Positions 8,077 through 17,875 of a DNA stretch of 64,000 bases are shown here, piece after piece. Position numbers and translations under genes: made by a program. The stretch spans positions 1 to 64,000 of the forward strand of contig JAVEUP010000001.1 in NCBI GenBank assembly GCA_034005525.1, read 5' to 3'. This DNA comes from PWXP01 sp034005525 (GTDB lineage: Bacteria; Planctomycetota; Planctomycetia; Pirellulales; Thermoguttaceae). Every line of letters starts with the position of its first letter. The stretch's first letter is position 1. A model generated the notes under the pieces. The model saw only the letters and a list, made by a program, of their open reading frames with translations, did not search any database and was not told the DNA's origin.

Positions 8077-10341
8077 ATGGGCCGGACACGACGACTTGTC
8101 TCCGCCGTCAGCGCCGCTGCGCTGGTCATGACCGCGGCAGCCTCTGCCGCCACCGAACGCTGGGGGGTGTGGGAAACCGAGACACAAGGCCCGGTCGGCG
8201 GCGACATTGGGGCGCTGGCCGCCGGCAACTTCAACGCCACCTTGCGCGGCGCCGGCCTCGACCGCCAGTTCCGCGGCGAGATCCGCGGCCTGACCCTCTT
8301 CGGCAGCCGCGCCGACAACGCTGGCGCCTCTCCCTCGCTGCTCAGCGCCGCGCCGAACCGCCCAACTGCCCCCGTCCGCCACACCGAGGTCACCATACGC
8401 GGCGAGGCGTTCCACATCAACGGCCGCCCGACCTACGAGGGCTGCTCCTACAACGGCATGAAACTCGAAGGCCTGCTAATGAACGCGCGGCTGGTGCAGG
8501 CCACCTTCGACGACCTCAACCCCGAGACGCGCGGCCGCTGGGCCTACCCCGACGGGCCGTGGGACCCCGAACGCAACACGCGCGAGTTCATTGCCGCCAT
8601 GCCTGCATGGCGCGAGCACGGACTGCTGGCGTTCACCCTGAACCTCCAGGGCGGCAGCCCCGAAGGCTACAGCAAGGCCCATCCGTGGCACAACTCCGCC
8701 TTTACGGCCGACGGCGGCCTGCGCCCCGACTACATGGCCCGGCTGGAAAGGGTACTCGACCGCGCCGACGAACTCGGCATGGCCGTCATCCTCGGCCTCT
8801 TCTATTTCGGGCAGGACGAGCGCCTCGCCGACGAGGCCGCCGTGACGCGCGGCGTGGACAACGCCGTGGACTGGATCTTCGATCGCGGCTACCGCAACGT
8901 GCTGATCGAGATCAACAACGAGTGCAACGTCCGCTACGACCACCCCATTCTGCAGCCCGACCGCGTCCACGAGCTGATCGAACGCGTCAAGGCGCGCCAG
9001 CGCGACGGCAGATGTCTGCTCGCCGGCACAAGCTACGGCGGCGGGACGGTGCCAAAGGACAACGTCGTCCGCGTCTCGGATTTCCTGCTGCTGCACGGCA
9101 ACGGCGTGCATCAGCCCGACCGAATCCGCAAGATGGTGGACGATACCCGCGCATTGCCAACCTACCGCGGACAGCCGATCCTGTTCAACGAGGACGACCA
9201 CTTCGACTTCGACAAACCTGACAACAACATGCTGGCCGCCGTCAGCCGCTATGCGAGCTGGGGGTATTTCGACTTCCGCATGAAGGGCGAGGGCTTCGAT
9301 GAAGGCTTCCAGAGCGTGCCGGTGAACTGGTCCATCAGCTCCGCTCGTAAACGCGGCTTCTTCGACCTGCTCAGCCGAATGACCGCGCCGCCCGCATCTC
9401 CCAAGGCGGCACAACCCAGCCCGGCCGAACAGCCCGCCGGCGGCGCACTTGCGGGCGAGCGCTTCCGCGTGCTCGTGTCGACCGACATCGGCGGCTCCGA
9501 CCCCGACGATTTTCAGTCCATGGTGCATTACCTCGTTTACGCTGATCTTTTCGACACCGAGGGCCTGATCGCCTCGCCGCCGCACGCGGGCCGCGCGGCG
9601 CACATCCATGAGGTGCTGGATGCGTATGCCCGGGATTACCCGAAGCTCGTCGCGCGGTCTCCGCGCCACCCGACGCCCGACGCGCTGCGCGCCGTGACGA
9701 AGCAAGGGGCAACCGACGCCGCGCCGGCCCAGGGCTGGTCCGAGCCGACCGAGGGCTCGCGCTGGATTATCGAACGCGCCCGCGCCCCGGACCCGCGGCC
9801 GCTCTGGGTGCTGGTGTGGGGATCGATCACGGACGTGGCGCAGGCGTTGCACGACGCGCCGGAGATCGCACCCCGGCTGCGCGTCTACTCGATCGGCTGG
9901 TGGAACACGCGAATGGATCCGGCCGCGCGCGAATACGTGGTCAAGAGCCACCCGGACCTGTGGCTGATCGAAGCGGACACGACCTTCCGCGGCATGTACA
10001 TCGGCGGGCCGCAGGCGGGCGACCTCGGCAACCTGGCTTTCATCGAGAAGCACGTGCGGGGCCGCGGCGCGCTGGGCGACCTCTTCTTCGCGAAGAAGAA
10101 AGACATCAAGATGGGCGACACCCCTTCGGTGCTCTACCTGCTGCGAGGCGACCCGGAGGATCCCGCGGGCGACCACTGGGGCGGCGCGTTCGTGCGCCGC
10201 CGCACCGGGCCGAATCATTGGACCGACAATCCCGATCCCGCGCTTCACGAGAAGAACCATCCCGGCGCGCGCACGGTCAACCGCTGGCGCGAGGCCTACC
10301 TGCGCGACTGGCAGCGACGCATGGAGGTCTTGCGTCCCTAA
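8077..10341 (+). CDS. Secreted glycoside-hydrolase-like / DUF1593 two-domain protein
   Basis: A 754-residue protein. The start at 8077 is preferred because AAGGGAG lies 8 bp upstream and a signal peptide follows (RRLVSAVSAAALVMTAAASA). Residues about 105-440 resemble a clan-A glycoside hydrolase barrel: RNVLIEINNECN places a candidate acid/base Glu at 282 after Asn-Asn, and PILFNEDDHFDFD places a candidate nucleophile Glu at 372. Residues about 457-754 match DUF1593, a nucleoside-hydrolase-like fold often annotated as cellulose-binding: RVLVSTDIGGSDPDDFQSM carries the Asp-rich N-terminal motif, and WVLVWGSITDVAQAL follows. A Pro/Ala-rich linker joins the domains. The substrate cannot be inferred; polysaccharide or glycoconjugate degradation is likely. 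The domain pairing is the unusual point. Confidence 0.75.
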   Translation: MGRTRRLVSAVSAAALVMTAAASAATERWGVWETETQGPVGGDIGALAAGNFNATLRGAGLDRQFRGEIRGLTLFGSRADNAGASPSLLSAAPNRPTAPVRHTEVTIRGEAFHINGRPTYEGCSYNGMKLEGLLMNARLVQATFDDLNPETRGRWAYPDGPWDPERNTREFIAAMPAWREHGLLAFTLNLQGGSPEGYSKAHPWHNSAFTADGGLRPDYMARLERVLDRADELGMAVILGLFYFGQDERLADEAAVTRGVDNAVDWIFDRGYRNVLIEINNECNVRYDHPILQPDRVHELIERVKARQRDGRCLLAGTSYGGGTVPKDNVVRVSDFLLLHGNGVHQPDRIRKMVDDTRALPTYRGQPILFNEDDHFDFDKPDNNMLAAVSRYASWGYFDFRMKGEGFDEGFQSVPVNWSISSARKRGFFDLLSRMTAPPASPKAAQPSPAEQPAGGALAGERFRVLVSTDIGGSDPDDFQSMVHYLVYADLFDTEGLIASPPHAGRAAHIHEVLDAYARDYPKLVARSPRHPTPDALRAVTKQGATDAAPAQGWSEPTEGSRWIIERARAPDPRPLWVLVWGSITDVAQALHDAPEIAPRLRVYSIGWWNTRMDPAAREYVVKSHPDLWLIEADTTFRGMYIGGPQAGDLGNLAFIEKHVRGRGALGDLFFAKKKDIKMGDTPSVLYLLRGDPEDPAGDHWGGAFVRRRTGPNHWTDNPDPALHEKNHPGARTVNRWREAYLRDWQRRMEVLRP

Positions 10342-10560
10342 CGCGATCTGGTTCTGATCCGTCCTGGAATGAGGATCGCATCGTATGAGGCATAGACCCA
10401 CCAGACCCCGGCAGAGGACGGCGCCCGTCATCGTGGTCTTCGATTTCTTCGAGAGCAAGTGGCCAGTCTGCAAGGAGGCCAGGCCGCGGAAATGCGGGGT
10501 GCGGCCTGACAAACCAATCCCGCCCGAATTCAAGGCAAGAATATGACACCGGCCTGAGCT

Positions 10561-11934
10561 ATGACCACACTGGCGCTGGACTATGTTTATCGATACCTGC
10601 ACGAGTCGGTGCTGGACCGGCCCGAGGGGTGCTTGCGGCTGGCGACCTTTTCGGATGCCGAGGAGGCCCATCCATATTTCTTCCGCGGTGATCTGGTCCG
10701 GCCGCGCCGGACGGCCGATCTGCTGCGGGGCCTGATGCGGGTGGTACAGACGCGGTTCCACGTCCCGCCAGCCATGCTGGGGCGGATCCTGGCGATGGCC
10801 GACCCAGTAGTCACCTGCAGCGACGACCGCGTTCGCTTCGAGGCCTTCTCCGGCTGCTGCGGCGTCTACGCACGGATCGACCTTCTGCCGTCGGCGGTGT
10901 CGGGCGAGACCTTCGGCCGGGGAACGACCAATGTCGATTTCAACCAGGCGATGCTCTCCGCACTGGCCATGGTGCGCGGCACGGACGCGGTGTCGCTGTG
11001 CGTGGGCGCCGACGAACTGGCCCTGTCGAGAAACCGGTCCACGGTCGTCGAGAAGAAGGTCAAGCTGCCGGTCCGCTGGCTGAAGGGTTTCGTCGAGGTC
11101 CAGGCGTGCCAGGGGCGGATGCAGCACGTGCTTGAAGTGCCCGGCGTGGAGGCCATGCGGTTCCTCCGCTCGTTGCCCAGGATGAAAACCGGACGACGGG
11201 AAACCTGGGTCGCTCCAATCGGACGCGGACTGCGGCTGAGCCAACGGGAGAGCCCCGGCGCGGTCCGCGTCGGCGGGTTGGAGCGGCTCCGAGTGCTGGA
11301 GAACCTGGCGCCTCAAGCCCGCACGCTTCGAGTCTTCTCCGACCCATCGACTGGGGCCTCTGCGTGGCAACTGGATTTCGACGACTGCCGTTTTCACCTA
11401 GTCATCAGCCCGGAAGTCTGGCGGGGCTTCTCCGGCGAGGGGCAAGCGCTAGGGGCATTGGCCTCCGAGGAGTGGCGGCAGTGGGTGCCCAAGATCCGGG
11501 CAGCCCTGAAATGGGAGGCTGTGATCGACCTGGACCAACTGACGGCGAAGACCGGCGCCTCGGCCGAGGCGGTCCGGCGGGCGCTGGCGGCCCTTGGGGC
11601 ACGCGGGCTGGTGGGGTTCGACCTGAGCGAAGGGGCCTACTTCCATCGCGAACTGCCCTTCGACATGGCGTTGGTGGAGAAGCTCCAGCCGCGCCTGGCC
11701 AACGCCCGAAAGCTGATTGCCGGGGGCAAGGTGCGGGCCGGCGCGCGGACGGCCGAGGAAATCGAGGTGTTTGTGGCCGGCAGCGGAGTGGAGCACCGCG
11801 TGCGACTGTTGGCCGACGATGCCCGTTGCACCTGTCCCTGGTTCGCCAAACACGGCACGGCCCGAGGTCCGTGTAAACATATCCTGGCGGCAAGAATCTT
11901 GCTGGCGAAGATCGAGGAGACGCCTGATGAGTGA
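10561..11934 (+). CDS. SWIM zinc-finger family protein
   Basis: A 457-residue protein with a C-terminal SWIM finger: CTCPWF (about 424-429) then GPCKHILAARIL (about 438-449), i.e. CxC...CxH. Upstream blocks such as RVRFEAFSGCCGVYARIDLLP (about 91-111), RGTTNVDFNQ (about 120-129) and VVEKKVKLPVRWLKGFVEVQ (about 161-180) agree with my recollection of a family common in actinobacteria, where it sits beside a DUF6493 gene. SWIM fingers bind DNA or proteins; the function of this family is unknown. No clear Shine-Dalgarno precedes the ATG. The end overlaps the next gene by 8 bp (the ATG lies before this gene's TGA), which implies translational coupling and a joint role. Confidence 0.75.
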   Translation: MTTLALDYVYRYLHESVLDRPEGCLRLATFSDAEEAHPYFFRGDLVRPRRTADLLRGLMRVVQTRFHVPPAMLGRILAMADPVVTCSDDRVRFEAFSGCCGVYARIDLLPSAVSGETFGRGTTNVDFNQAMLSALAMVRGTDAVSLCVGADELALSRNRSTVVEKKVKLPVRWLKGFVEVQACQGRMQHVLEVPGVEAMRFLRSLPRMKTGRRETWVAPIGRGLRLSQRESPGAVRVGGLERLRVLENLAPQARTLRVFSDPSTGASAWQLDFDDCRFHLVISPEVWRGFSGEGQALGALASEEWRQWVPKIRAALKWEAVIDLDQLTAKTGASAEAVRRALAALGARGLVGFDLSEGAYFHRELPFDMALVEKLQPRLANARKLIAGGKVRAGARTAEEIEVFVAGSGVEHRVRLLADDARCTCPWFAKHGTARGPCKHILAARILLAKIEETPDE

Positions 11935-14890
11935 AGAGCAACTGGCCCGGCTACTCGAACAAGGCGATGAAAATGCCTGTGCAGACTTCTTCCGCGGAAT
12001 GCCGGAGGAAGAGCGTCGCCGGCTGGCACCGTACTGTATGCAATGGCTCAAGTGGGTCCGGAAGCACCAATTCGCTCAGGTATCGCCAGGCGGGTTCTAC
12101 ACTGATCATCTGTGGGCAGCGGCCGAGGCGGCGTGGCTGGCGACGGCCACCTATACACAGCTCAAGAAGCTGTCCGCGCTGCCGCCGTACCAAACGGCCT
12201 ACGAACTGCTGGTGGACCGCCGGCCCGACTGGGTTGGGAGGTGGGCGCTCGACTTGCTCGAAGGGCAGCACTACTGGCACAGGTGGGGGTTGGTTCGAAG
12301 GCTGATCAATGCGGGCCTGATGGAGAAGCCGGACCACCTGAATTATTACCTGGGGATGATCAGCGGCTGCCAGAGCCGCTTCGACGACGACGATACCCTG
12401 CGTCAGCGCCTGCTCGACGACCCGGGACTGCTCGACGACGAGGTTTGGCGGCTCTTCGAGTACGAGGGCGGCGGAGAGAACAGCCTGGCAAACTGGGATC
12501 GGTACGCCCGCGGCAGCAAATGGTCCGACGTGCTGCTGGCGTTTGCGCGCGAGGGGCGTCTCTCGCGAACGCGGCTGCTCGAATGCTCGCTGGAGGCGCT
12601 GGAACGCGATTTCAACGCCTATCGGGCCAGGTGGTTCGCCAGCTTCTACGACGCGTTGGAACCGACAGCCGAGGAGCGAACGCAGCACGCCGGTCGATTG
12701 CTAGCGCTGCTGGGAGCCTCAGCCCCGAACATCGCGTCCTGGGCGTTCCAGAAGGTGCGGGAGATTGCCCACCGCGGTGCCTATGAGCCGGAAGCCGTCA
12801 TTGCCGGCGTGCAGCCGTCATTTCTGGCACGGCAGAAGGGAATCGCACTCAAAGCGATCAAGCTGCTTCGCCAGACTGCCGAAGGCTCGCCCGGTTCGGC
12901 AGCGGCCGCGGCCCACGCAGTGGCCGGCGCCTTGGGGCACGAGGCAGCAGAGGTGCAGCAGGCGGCGCTCGATGCGATCGATGCGCTGGCGGTGCCCGAC
13001 GACGAAGAGCTTGCCGCGAGGATTGCCCTTTACGCCCAATCGGTGGCGCCTTCGCTGGGCAGTCGCATGAAGCGTTGGATGCCGTCGACGCCCGATACGG
13101 GAGGGTCGCCCGCCGCACCGGAGACGGAAGCCGATCGTTCGCAGCTCGAGTCGGTCGATCCGACCCTCCGCAGGCTGCTGGGGATCGATGACTTGCTCGA
13201 TTGCCTCCAGGCCGGGCGGGTTGAGGTGCCGGCCGCCACGTTCGACGGCTGCGACATCCCGCGTCTCGATCCGCGGCAGGCACTGCGCCCCATCGAAGAC
13301 CTCGAAGAATTGATCGAGATCTGTTCGCGGGTCATCGAGGACGATTCCGAGGTAGACGAGGTCGAACGGGCTATCGACGGGCTATCGCGGCTGTGCCACA
13401 AGAGGCCTGACGACTTCCCGCAGCGGATCGGCCCGGTGCTCAAACGGGCCACCCAGAAGCTGAAGACGACCGCGATAGCCTTTGTCGGCTACAGCCCGGG
13501 CGACGATCTCTGCGGACTGGTCTACGCCTGGGGCAAGGAGATCGTGCTTCGCGGCAGAGTTCAGCAGGGTGAGCACGGCCCGATGTATGCGGTGGAGGTG
13601 GAAGGCGAGCCGCGGACCTGGTGGCCGCAGGGCATGAAGAAGCCGCTGGGGTTCCTCTCGCGGCGGTCGCTGGCCGTTGCGGAACGCGTCGCATCGGGGA
13701 AGGCTGCCGCGCTACTCAGCGCGCCGACCCATGCGGGTGGATGGATCGACCCGGTCGCACTGGTCGATCGCGTGAACGATTGGAAAGCGGGCGATCCACC
13801 CATCGCCGACGTCTGCCTGGCCATGCTGCGGCTGGCCCCCGAGCGGCGCGAGCAGGCGCTGGCGCGACTGCGGGAGGGCACCGCGGAATGGGAGCGGGCG
13901 ATCCGCTACGCCCTTGGCGGCACGGGCATCAAGATCGGCAAGAACGCGCCGCTGTGGGTCGCGGCAGCGCGGGCTCGGTCGCCCCGCACCGACGACGCCA
14001 AGGTGGCGAAGTCCTTTCCCAACCTTGGCCCGAACGCGGGCTTGGTTGCCACGTTTTCGTTCCACGTCAAGACCGAGCAACAGGAAAATGCGAAACTGAG
14101 AATCCAGTGCAAGCCGGCGCCGCCGAAGGCGATCAATCCCGATTGTCCGACGATCCTCCTTTGCCAATCGCGTCTCGATCGGGACCTCAGTTGGGAACTT
14201 GGAGGAATGGCGGGGCGAACGGTCGGGGCAGTCCGCTGGACGGCCTCCCTCTGGCCCTTGGCGAGGGAATCGTTCTTCGCCCGGGCTGCCGAGGAGATCG
14301 CCGATAACCTCGACTGGTGGGAAGCCATGTGGCAGAACAAGGCCCTGCTGGAACCGCTGCTCGACTCCGGCACGCCGCTGGGCACGATGGGGCTCTTGCT
14401 GCTGGCATTGGGCCTGGCAGCCAAGGAGCCGGGCGAATCGGGCCTGGCCACCGACATCGCAATTGTGGCCATCGAGGACGGTCGGCTCGGCTCCGACAAC
14501 CTCGGGGACATGCTGGCCCAGCTCTTGCCCACCGGATTAATCAAGCCGGGGCGATGGCAGAAGACGCTGTCCGAAGTGGCCCGCGTCTCCCCGGTGCACA
14601 CGCTGGTGGTCCAGCGAGCGTTGCAGCGGGCCCTGCAAGGCGACCCCAAGTGCCTACCCCGCGACTTCGGCAAGCTGCTCGACGTCCTGAAGGAGCTGTC
14701 CTTCGCCCTGGGGCTGTCCGTCACGCATGAACCGTGCCGCGAAATGCTGCTTCAGATTGGCGGTGGAAAGGTAGGCCAGACAGCCAAGGCCCTCCTGGCA
14801 ATCGAGGCACGCGACTTCGATCTTTCAGCCCGTCCGCTTCTCGAACAGGCTTTGAGCCAGCGACTGAACGCTGCAATGGAGCGGCAGTAG
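11927..14890 (+). CDS. Large HEAT-like protein, probable DUF6493 family
   Basis: A 987-residue soluble protein without signal peptide or membrane segment. The start at 11927 overlaps the SWIM gene; a frame beginning at 11717 is only a shadow of that gene. Residues about 1-200 are helical (EQLARLLEQGDENACADFF). Residues about 230-360 contain degenerate helical repeats resembling HEAT units (AAAAHAVAGALGHEAAEVQQAALDAIDAL). The C-terminal half has paired helices around LLDSGTPLGTMGLLLLALGL and a conserved-looking YSPGDDLCGLVYAWGKE segment. No enzymatic motif was found. The assignment to DUF6493 rests on the SWIM neighbour and overall character and needs a profile search. Confidence 0.6.
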   Translation: MSEEQLARLLEQGDENACADFFRGMPEEERRRLAPYCMQWLKWVRKHQFAQVSPGGFYTDHLWAAAEAAWLATATYTQLKKLSALPPYQTAYELLVDRRPDWVGRWALDLLEGQHYWHRWGLVRRLINAGLMEKPDHLNYYLGMISGCQSRFDDDDTLRQRLLDDPGLLDDEVWRLFEYEGGGENSLANWDRYARGSKWSDVLLAFAREGRLSRTRLLECSLEALERDFNAYRARWFASFYDALEPTAEERTQHAGRLLALLGASAPNIASWAFQKVREIAHRGAYEPEAVIAGVQPSFLARQKGIALKAIKLLRQTAEGSPGSAAAAAHAVAGALGHEAAEVQQAALDAIDALAVPDDEELAARIALYAQSVAPSLGSRMKRWMPSTPDTGGSPAAPETEADRSQLESVDPTLRRLLGIDDLLDCLQAGRVEVPAATFDGCDIPRLDPRQALRPIEDLEELIEICSRVIEDDSEVDEVERAIDGLSRLCHKRPDDFPQRIGPVLKRATQKLKTTAIAFVGYSPGDDLCGLVYAWGKEIVLRGRVQQGEHGPMYAVEVEGEPRTWWPQGMKKPLGFLSRRSLAVAERVASGKAAALLSAPTHAGGWIDPVALVDRVNDWKAGDPPIADVCLAMLRLAPERREQALARLREGTAEWERAIRYALGGTGIKIGKNAPLWVAAARARSPRTDDAKVAKSFPNLGPNAGLVATFSFHVKTEQQENAKLRIQCKPAPPKAINPDCPTILLCQSRLDRDLSWELGGMAGRTVGAVRWTASLWPLARESFFARAAEEIADNLDWWEAMWQNKALLEPLLDSGTPLGTMGLLLLALGLAAKEPGESGLATDIAIVAIEDGRLGSDNLGDMLAQLLPTGLIKPGRWQKTLSEVARVSPVHTLVVQRALQRALQGDPKCLPRDFGKLLDVLKELSFALGLSVTHEPCREMLLQIGGGKVGQTAKALLAIEARDFDLSARPLLEQALSQRLNAAMERQ

Positions 14891-14960
14891 ATGCACACCC
14901 AATGGGCTGCCCGACCAAGTTCACGCAGCCCATACTGCCGAAGGGCGCGCACTCAAGCGA

Positions 14961-15019
14961 CAATCTTCCGCCGGTTCGATGCGTTGACCGCGACCACGTG
15001 GAAAGGCTGCCCGTTTGTG
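14961..15019 (-). pseudogene. Short gcvT-like fragment
   Basis: Read on the minus strand, this segment encodes GQPFHVVAVNASNRRKI, closely matching GQPFYVVVVNASNRQKI of the gcvT gene at about 7420-7490. The nucleotide match extends over about 60 bp with mostly third-position changes. It lies directly downstream of the P-type ATPase stop codon and has no start codon or further gcvT sequence. It looks like the remnant of a second, diverged gcvT copy. Confidence 0.6.
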
Positions 15020-17722
15020 TTACGGCAGCCAACTCGTCTGCTTCATGCGGCGTTCGAAATGGACGACCACAAAAGTCAGTGCGCCGAGGGCGGCGGTGGC
15101 AGCGAGTCCGGCGGCCGAGAGGGGCTGCAACGCGAATGGCCGGGCCAAGGCGGGGAGGTAAATCACACCGAGCTGCAGGATCAGGGTCAGAAAGGTCAAC
15201 AGGATCAGCGCCGGATTGCGGCCGAAACGGAAGGGCTTATCAGTGAGCGACCGCAGCCCCCAGGCCTGGCCGATCTGTGCAAAACCGATGGCGGCGAACA
15301 GCACGGTCTGCCACTCGCCTCCGCCCAGGCCGAAGTGATGCCATACGCCGGCCAGCAGCAGGGCGGAGAGGCAAATGAACGCGCCCATCCAACTCACGTG
15401 CAGAATGGCCGTGCGGTCGAGAATCGCGGCGTCGGGCTTGCGCGGCGGGCGGGTCATCACATCGCTTTCGGGCGACTCGAGGCCGAGGCCCAGGCCCATC
15501 AGGCCGTCGGTCAGCAGGTTCAGCCAAAGCAGGTGCAAGGGCCGCAGGGCCATGACGCCGATGCCGGCCAGCGGCGCGAGCAGCATGATCAGCACCTTGC
15601 CCAAATTCCCCCCAAAAGAGAACTTGATGAACCGCACAAGATTGTCGTAGATCGTGCGGCCCTCCTCGACCGCGGCGACGATGGTTGCGAAGTTGTCGTC
15701 GAGCAGGACCATCTCGGAGGCCTCCTTGGCGACGTCGGTACCCGTGATGCCCATGGCCACGCCGATCTCGGCACGCCGCAGGGCAGGCGAGTCGTTGACG
15801 CCGTCCCCCGTCATGGCGACGATATGGCCTCGCTTCTGCAAAGCAACCACGATGCGCAGCTTGTCCTCGGGCGAAACGCGGGCGTAAACGGTAATGTGCT
15901 CAACTTCCTTCTCCAGATCGGGATCGGCCAGCGCGGCAAGTTCAACGCCGGTCAGAACGCGAGCCTCTTCACCTTCCGGTGAAAGGTGCAGGTTGCGGGC
16001 GATGGCAGCGGCAGTCAGCGGGTGGTCGCCGGTGATCATGATGGTGCGAATGCCCGCCGCATGACTCTTCGCAACGGCGGAACGGACCGCTTCTCGCGGA
16101 GGATCCATCATGCCAATAAGGCCGCAAAAAACGAACTCGGTCTCGATGTCGCCGGCGACGGCATCCGGGGAGGGCGCCGCGTCGAAACGGCGAATGGCAA
16201 TGCCGAGAACTCGAATTCCGTCGTTGGCCATACGCTCGTTGCCGGCAAGGAACCGGTGGCGGGCATCGTCGGTCAGCGACACGATGCGGCCGTCGTCCAC
16301 TACGTGCGTCGACAACGCGAGGAGACTGTCCGGCGAACCTTTCACAGCGGCAAACACAGGCGCGGATAACGCGGGAGGCAGCGGATAATCGCTCGGGCTG
16401 CCACGGTGAAGAGTGGCCATGCGCTTCCGGCCGGAATCGAACGGGAACTCGGCCAGGCGCGGCAGTTCCCGGGCGAGGGATTGTGTGGCAATGCCGGCGC
16501 GTTCCGCCGCAACAAGCAAGGCGACTTCGGTAGGGTCGCCAATCGAACGTACCGGCCCGCCGGCATCGTCGCAAACCAGATGCGCATCGTTGCACAGCGC
16601 AGCCGCCAGCAGAAGAGGCGCCGTCTCAGATCCGGTATCGGCGGAAAACGGGGGAGGACTGTCAACCAGCGACAGGTCGTGGTGGAGGGTATGCAGGCAG
16701 GTAACGGTCATCCGATTCTCGGTCAGAGTGCCCGTCTTGTCGGCGCAAACGACCGTCACGGCGCCGAGGGTTTCGACGGCGGGCAGTTTGCGGATGAGGC
16801 CATGGCGATTGAGCATGCGGCGTGCGCCGAAGGCCAGTGTGGCGGTAATGACCGCCGGGAGACCTTCGGGTACCACGGCGACAAGGAGGCTGACAGCGGT
16901 CAGCAGCATGACCGTGAAGGGTTCCCCCCGGAGCAGGCCCATCGCAAGAAGGGCCAGGGCGGCGCCGAGACCGGCGAGGGACAGGTGCTTCCCTACCTGC
17001 GCCATCTTGCGCTGCAGCGGGGTGCGACCCACTTCAATGCCTTGCAGCATGCCGGCAATCTTGCCCAATTCCGTACGCATGCCTGTGTCCACCACGACAC
17101 CCGAGCCCCGCCCATGAGTGACAACGGTGCCCATGTAGGCCAGATTGGTGCGATCGCCGAGCGGCAGCGCCTCGCCGGGCAGAACGTCCGTCTGCTTGCG
17201 AACCGCCTCCGATTCGCCGGTCAGTGCGCCTTCCATCACGCCAAGGTTGACGCAGTTGACGAGGCGAAGGTCGGCAGGCACGACGTTGCCGGCTCCGATC
17301 AATACGATGTCGCCGGGGACCAATTCGCGGGCAGGGATTTCGCGCAGTTCGCCGTCGCGGCGAACGCGAACGATTGGACAAGACAGTTGTTTGAGAGCGG
17401 CCATAGCCTTTTCCGCCCTGTATTCCTGGACAAAGCCCAGCACCCCGAAAAGGATCACAATGGCCAGAATGGCGATGCCCTCGGTAAGGTCACCGAGAAG
17501 GAACGAAAGGACTGCGGCGGCAAGAAGAATAAGGATCAGCGGTTCGACGAACTGAGCCAGGAGCATCCTCCACGCAGGGCGCGAGATGGTCTCCTGCAAT
17601 TCATTGGGACCGTGGATTTGGAGGCGGGCAGCAACCTCCCCGGCTGAGAGGCCGTCGAGCGAGGACTGCCGATCCACCAGGAGCTGGTCGACGCGTTGGG
17701 TGTGTGGAGCACTCATTGACAT
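15020..17722 (-). CDS. Cation-transporting P-type ATPase, Ca2+ type (P2A/SPCA-like)
   Basis: A 900-residue integral membrane pump. In order: N-terminal cation-ATPase domain (SLDGLSAGEVAARLQIHGPNEL), actuator motif GALTGESEAV, M4 motif VPEGLPAVITATLAFGARRM (the PEGLP calcium-type signature), phosphorylation motif DKTGTLTENRMT, hinge TGDGVNDSPALRRAEIGVAMG, M6 motif LLWLNLLTDGLMGLGLGLE, and four further C-terminal helices ending KQTSWLP. All catalytic residues are present. It most likely exports Ca2+ or Mn2+. The ATG at 17722 is chosen, with a second ATG two codons later; no clear Shine-Dalgarno distinguishes them. It is monocistronic and divergent from the PGPGW gene. Confidence 0.93.
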   Translation of the reverse strand: MSMSAPHTQRVDQLLVDRQSSLDGLSAGEVAARLQIHGPNELQETISRPAWRMLLAQFVEPLILILLAAAVLSFLLGDLTEGIAILAIVILFGVLGFVQEYRAEKAMAALKQLSCPIVRVRRDGELREIPARELVPGDIVLIGAGNVVPADLRLVNCVNLGVMEGALTGESEAVRKQTDVLPGEALPLGDRTNLAYMGTVVTHGRGSGVVVDTGMRTELGKIAGMLQGIEVGRTPLQRKMAQVGKHLSLAGLGAALALLAMGLLRGEPFTVMLLTAVSLLVAVVPEGLPAVITATLAFGARRMLNRHGLIRKLPAVETLGAVTVVCADKTGTLTENRMTVTCLHTLHHDLSLVDSPPPFSADTGSETAPLLLAAALCNDAHLVCDDAGGPVRSIGDPTEVALLVAAERAGIATQSLARELPRLAEFPFDSGRKRMATLHRGSPSDYPLPPALSAPVFAAVKGSPDSLLALSTHVVDDGRIVSLTDDARHRFLAGNERMANDGIRVLGIAIRRFDAAPSPDAVAGDIETEFVFCGLIGMMDPPREAVRSAVAKSHAAGIRTIMITGDHPLTAAAIARNLHLSPEGEEARVLTGVELAALADPDLEKEVEHITVYARVSPEDKLRIVVALQKRGHIVAMTGDGVNDSPALRRAEIGVAMGITGTDVAKEASEMVLLDDNFATIVAAVEEGRTIYDNLVRFIKFSFGGNLGKVLIMLLAPLAGIGVMALRPLHLLWLNLLTDGLMGLGLGLESPESDVMTRPPRKPDAAILDRTAILHVSWMGAFICLSALLLAGVWHHFGLGGGEWQTVLFAAIGFAQIGQAWGLRSLTDKPFRFGRNPALILLTFLTLILQLGVIYLPALARPFALQPLSAAGLAATAALGALTFVVVHFERRMKQTSWLP

Positions 17723-17875
17723 GGAGGGAGGGTCGGGGTGGGAGAGTCGGCAAGCTCCACCAGGACTCCCAAAAATCATCAGTGTAACCCAGGCCAATTC
17801 GTCCTGCAATACGCTCGATTGGTTCGGTAGCTTGGTGCGGCAAGTTTTTCGGCAAGGTAAGCCTCGAGAAGGGCC

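Noticed and set aside
8476..11397. A 973-codon open frame on the minus strand opposite the hydrolase and SWIM genes
   Set aside because: It runs across two well-supported plus-strand genes and their spacer, and has His/Arg/Gly-rich composition typical of antisense frames in GC-rich DNA. No family-like motif is present.
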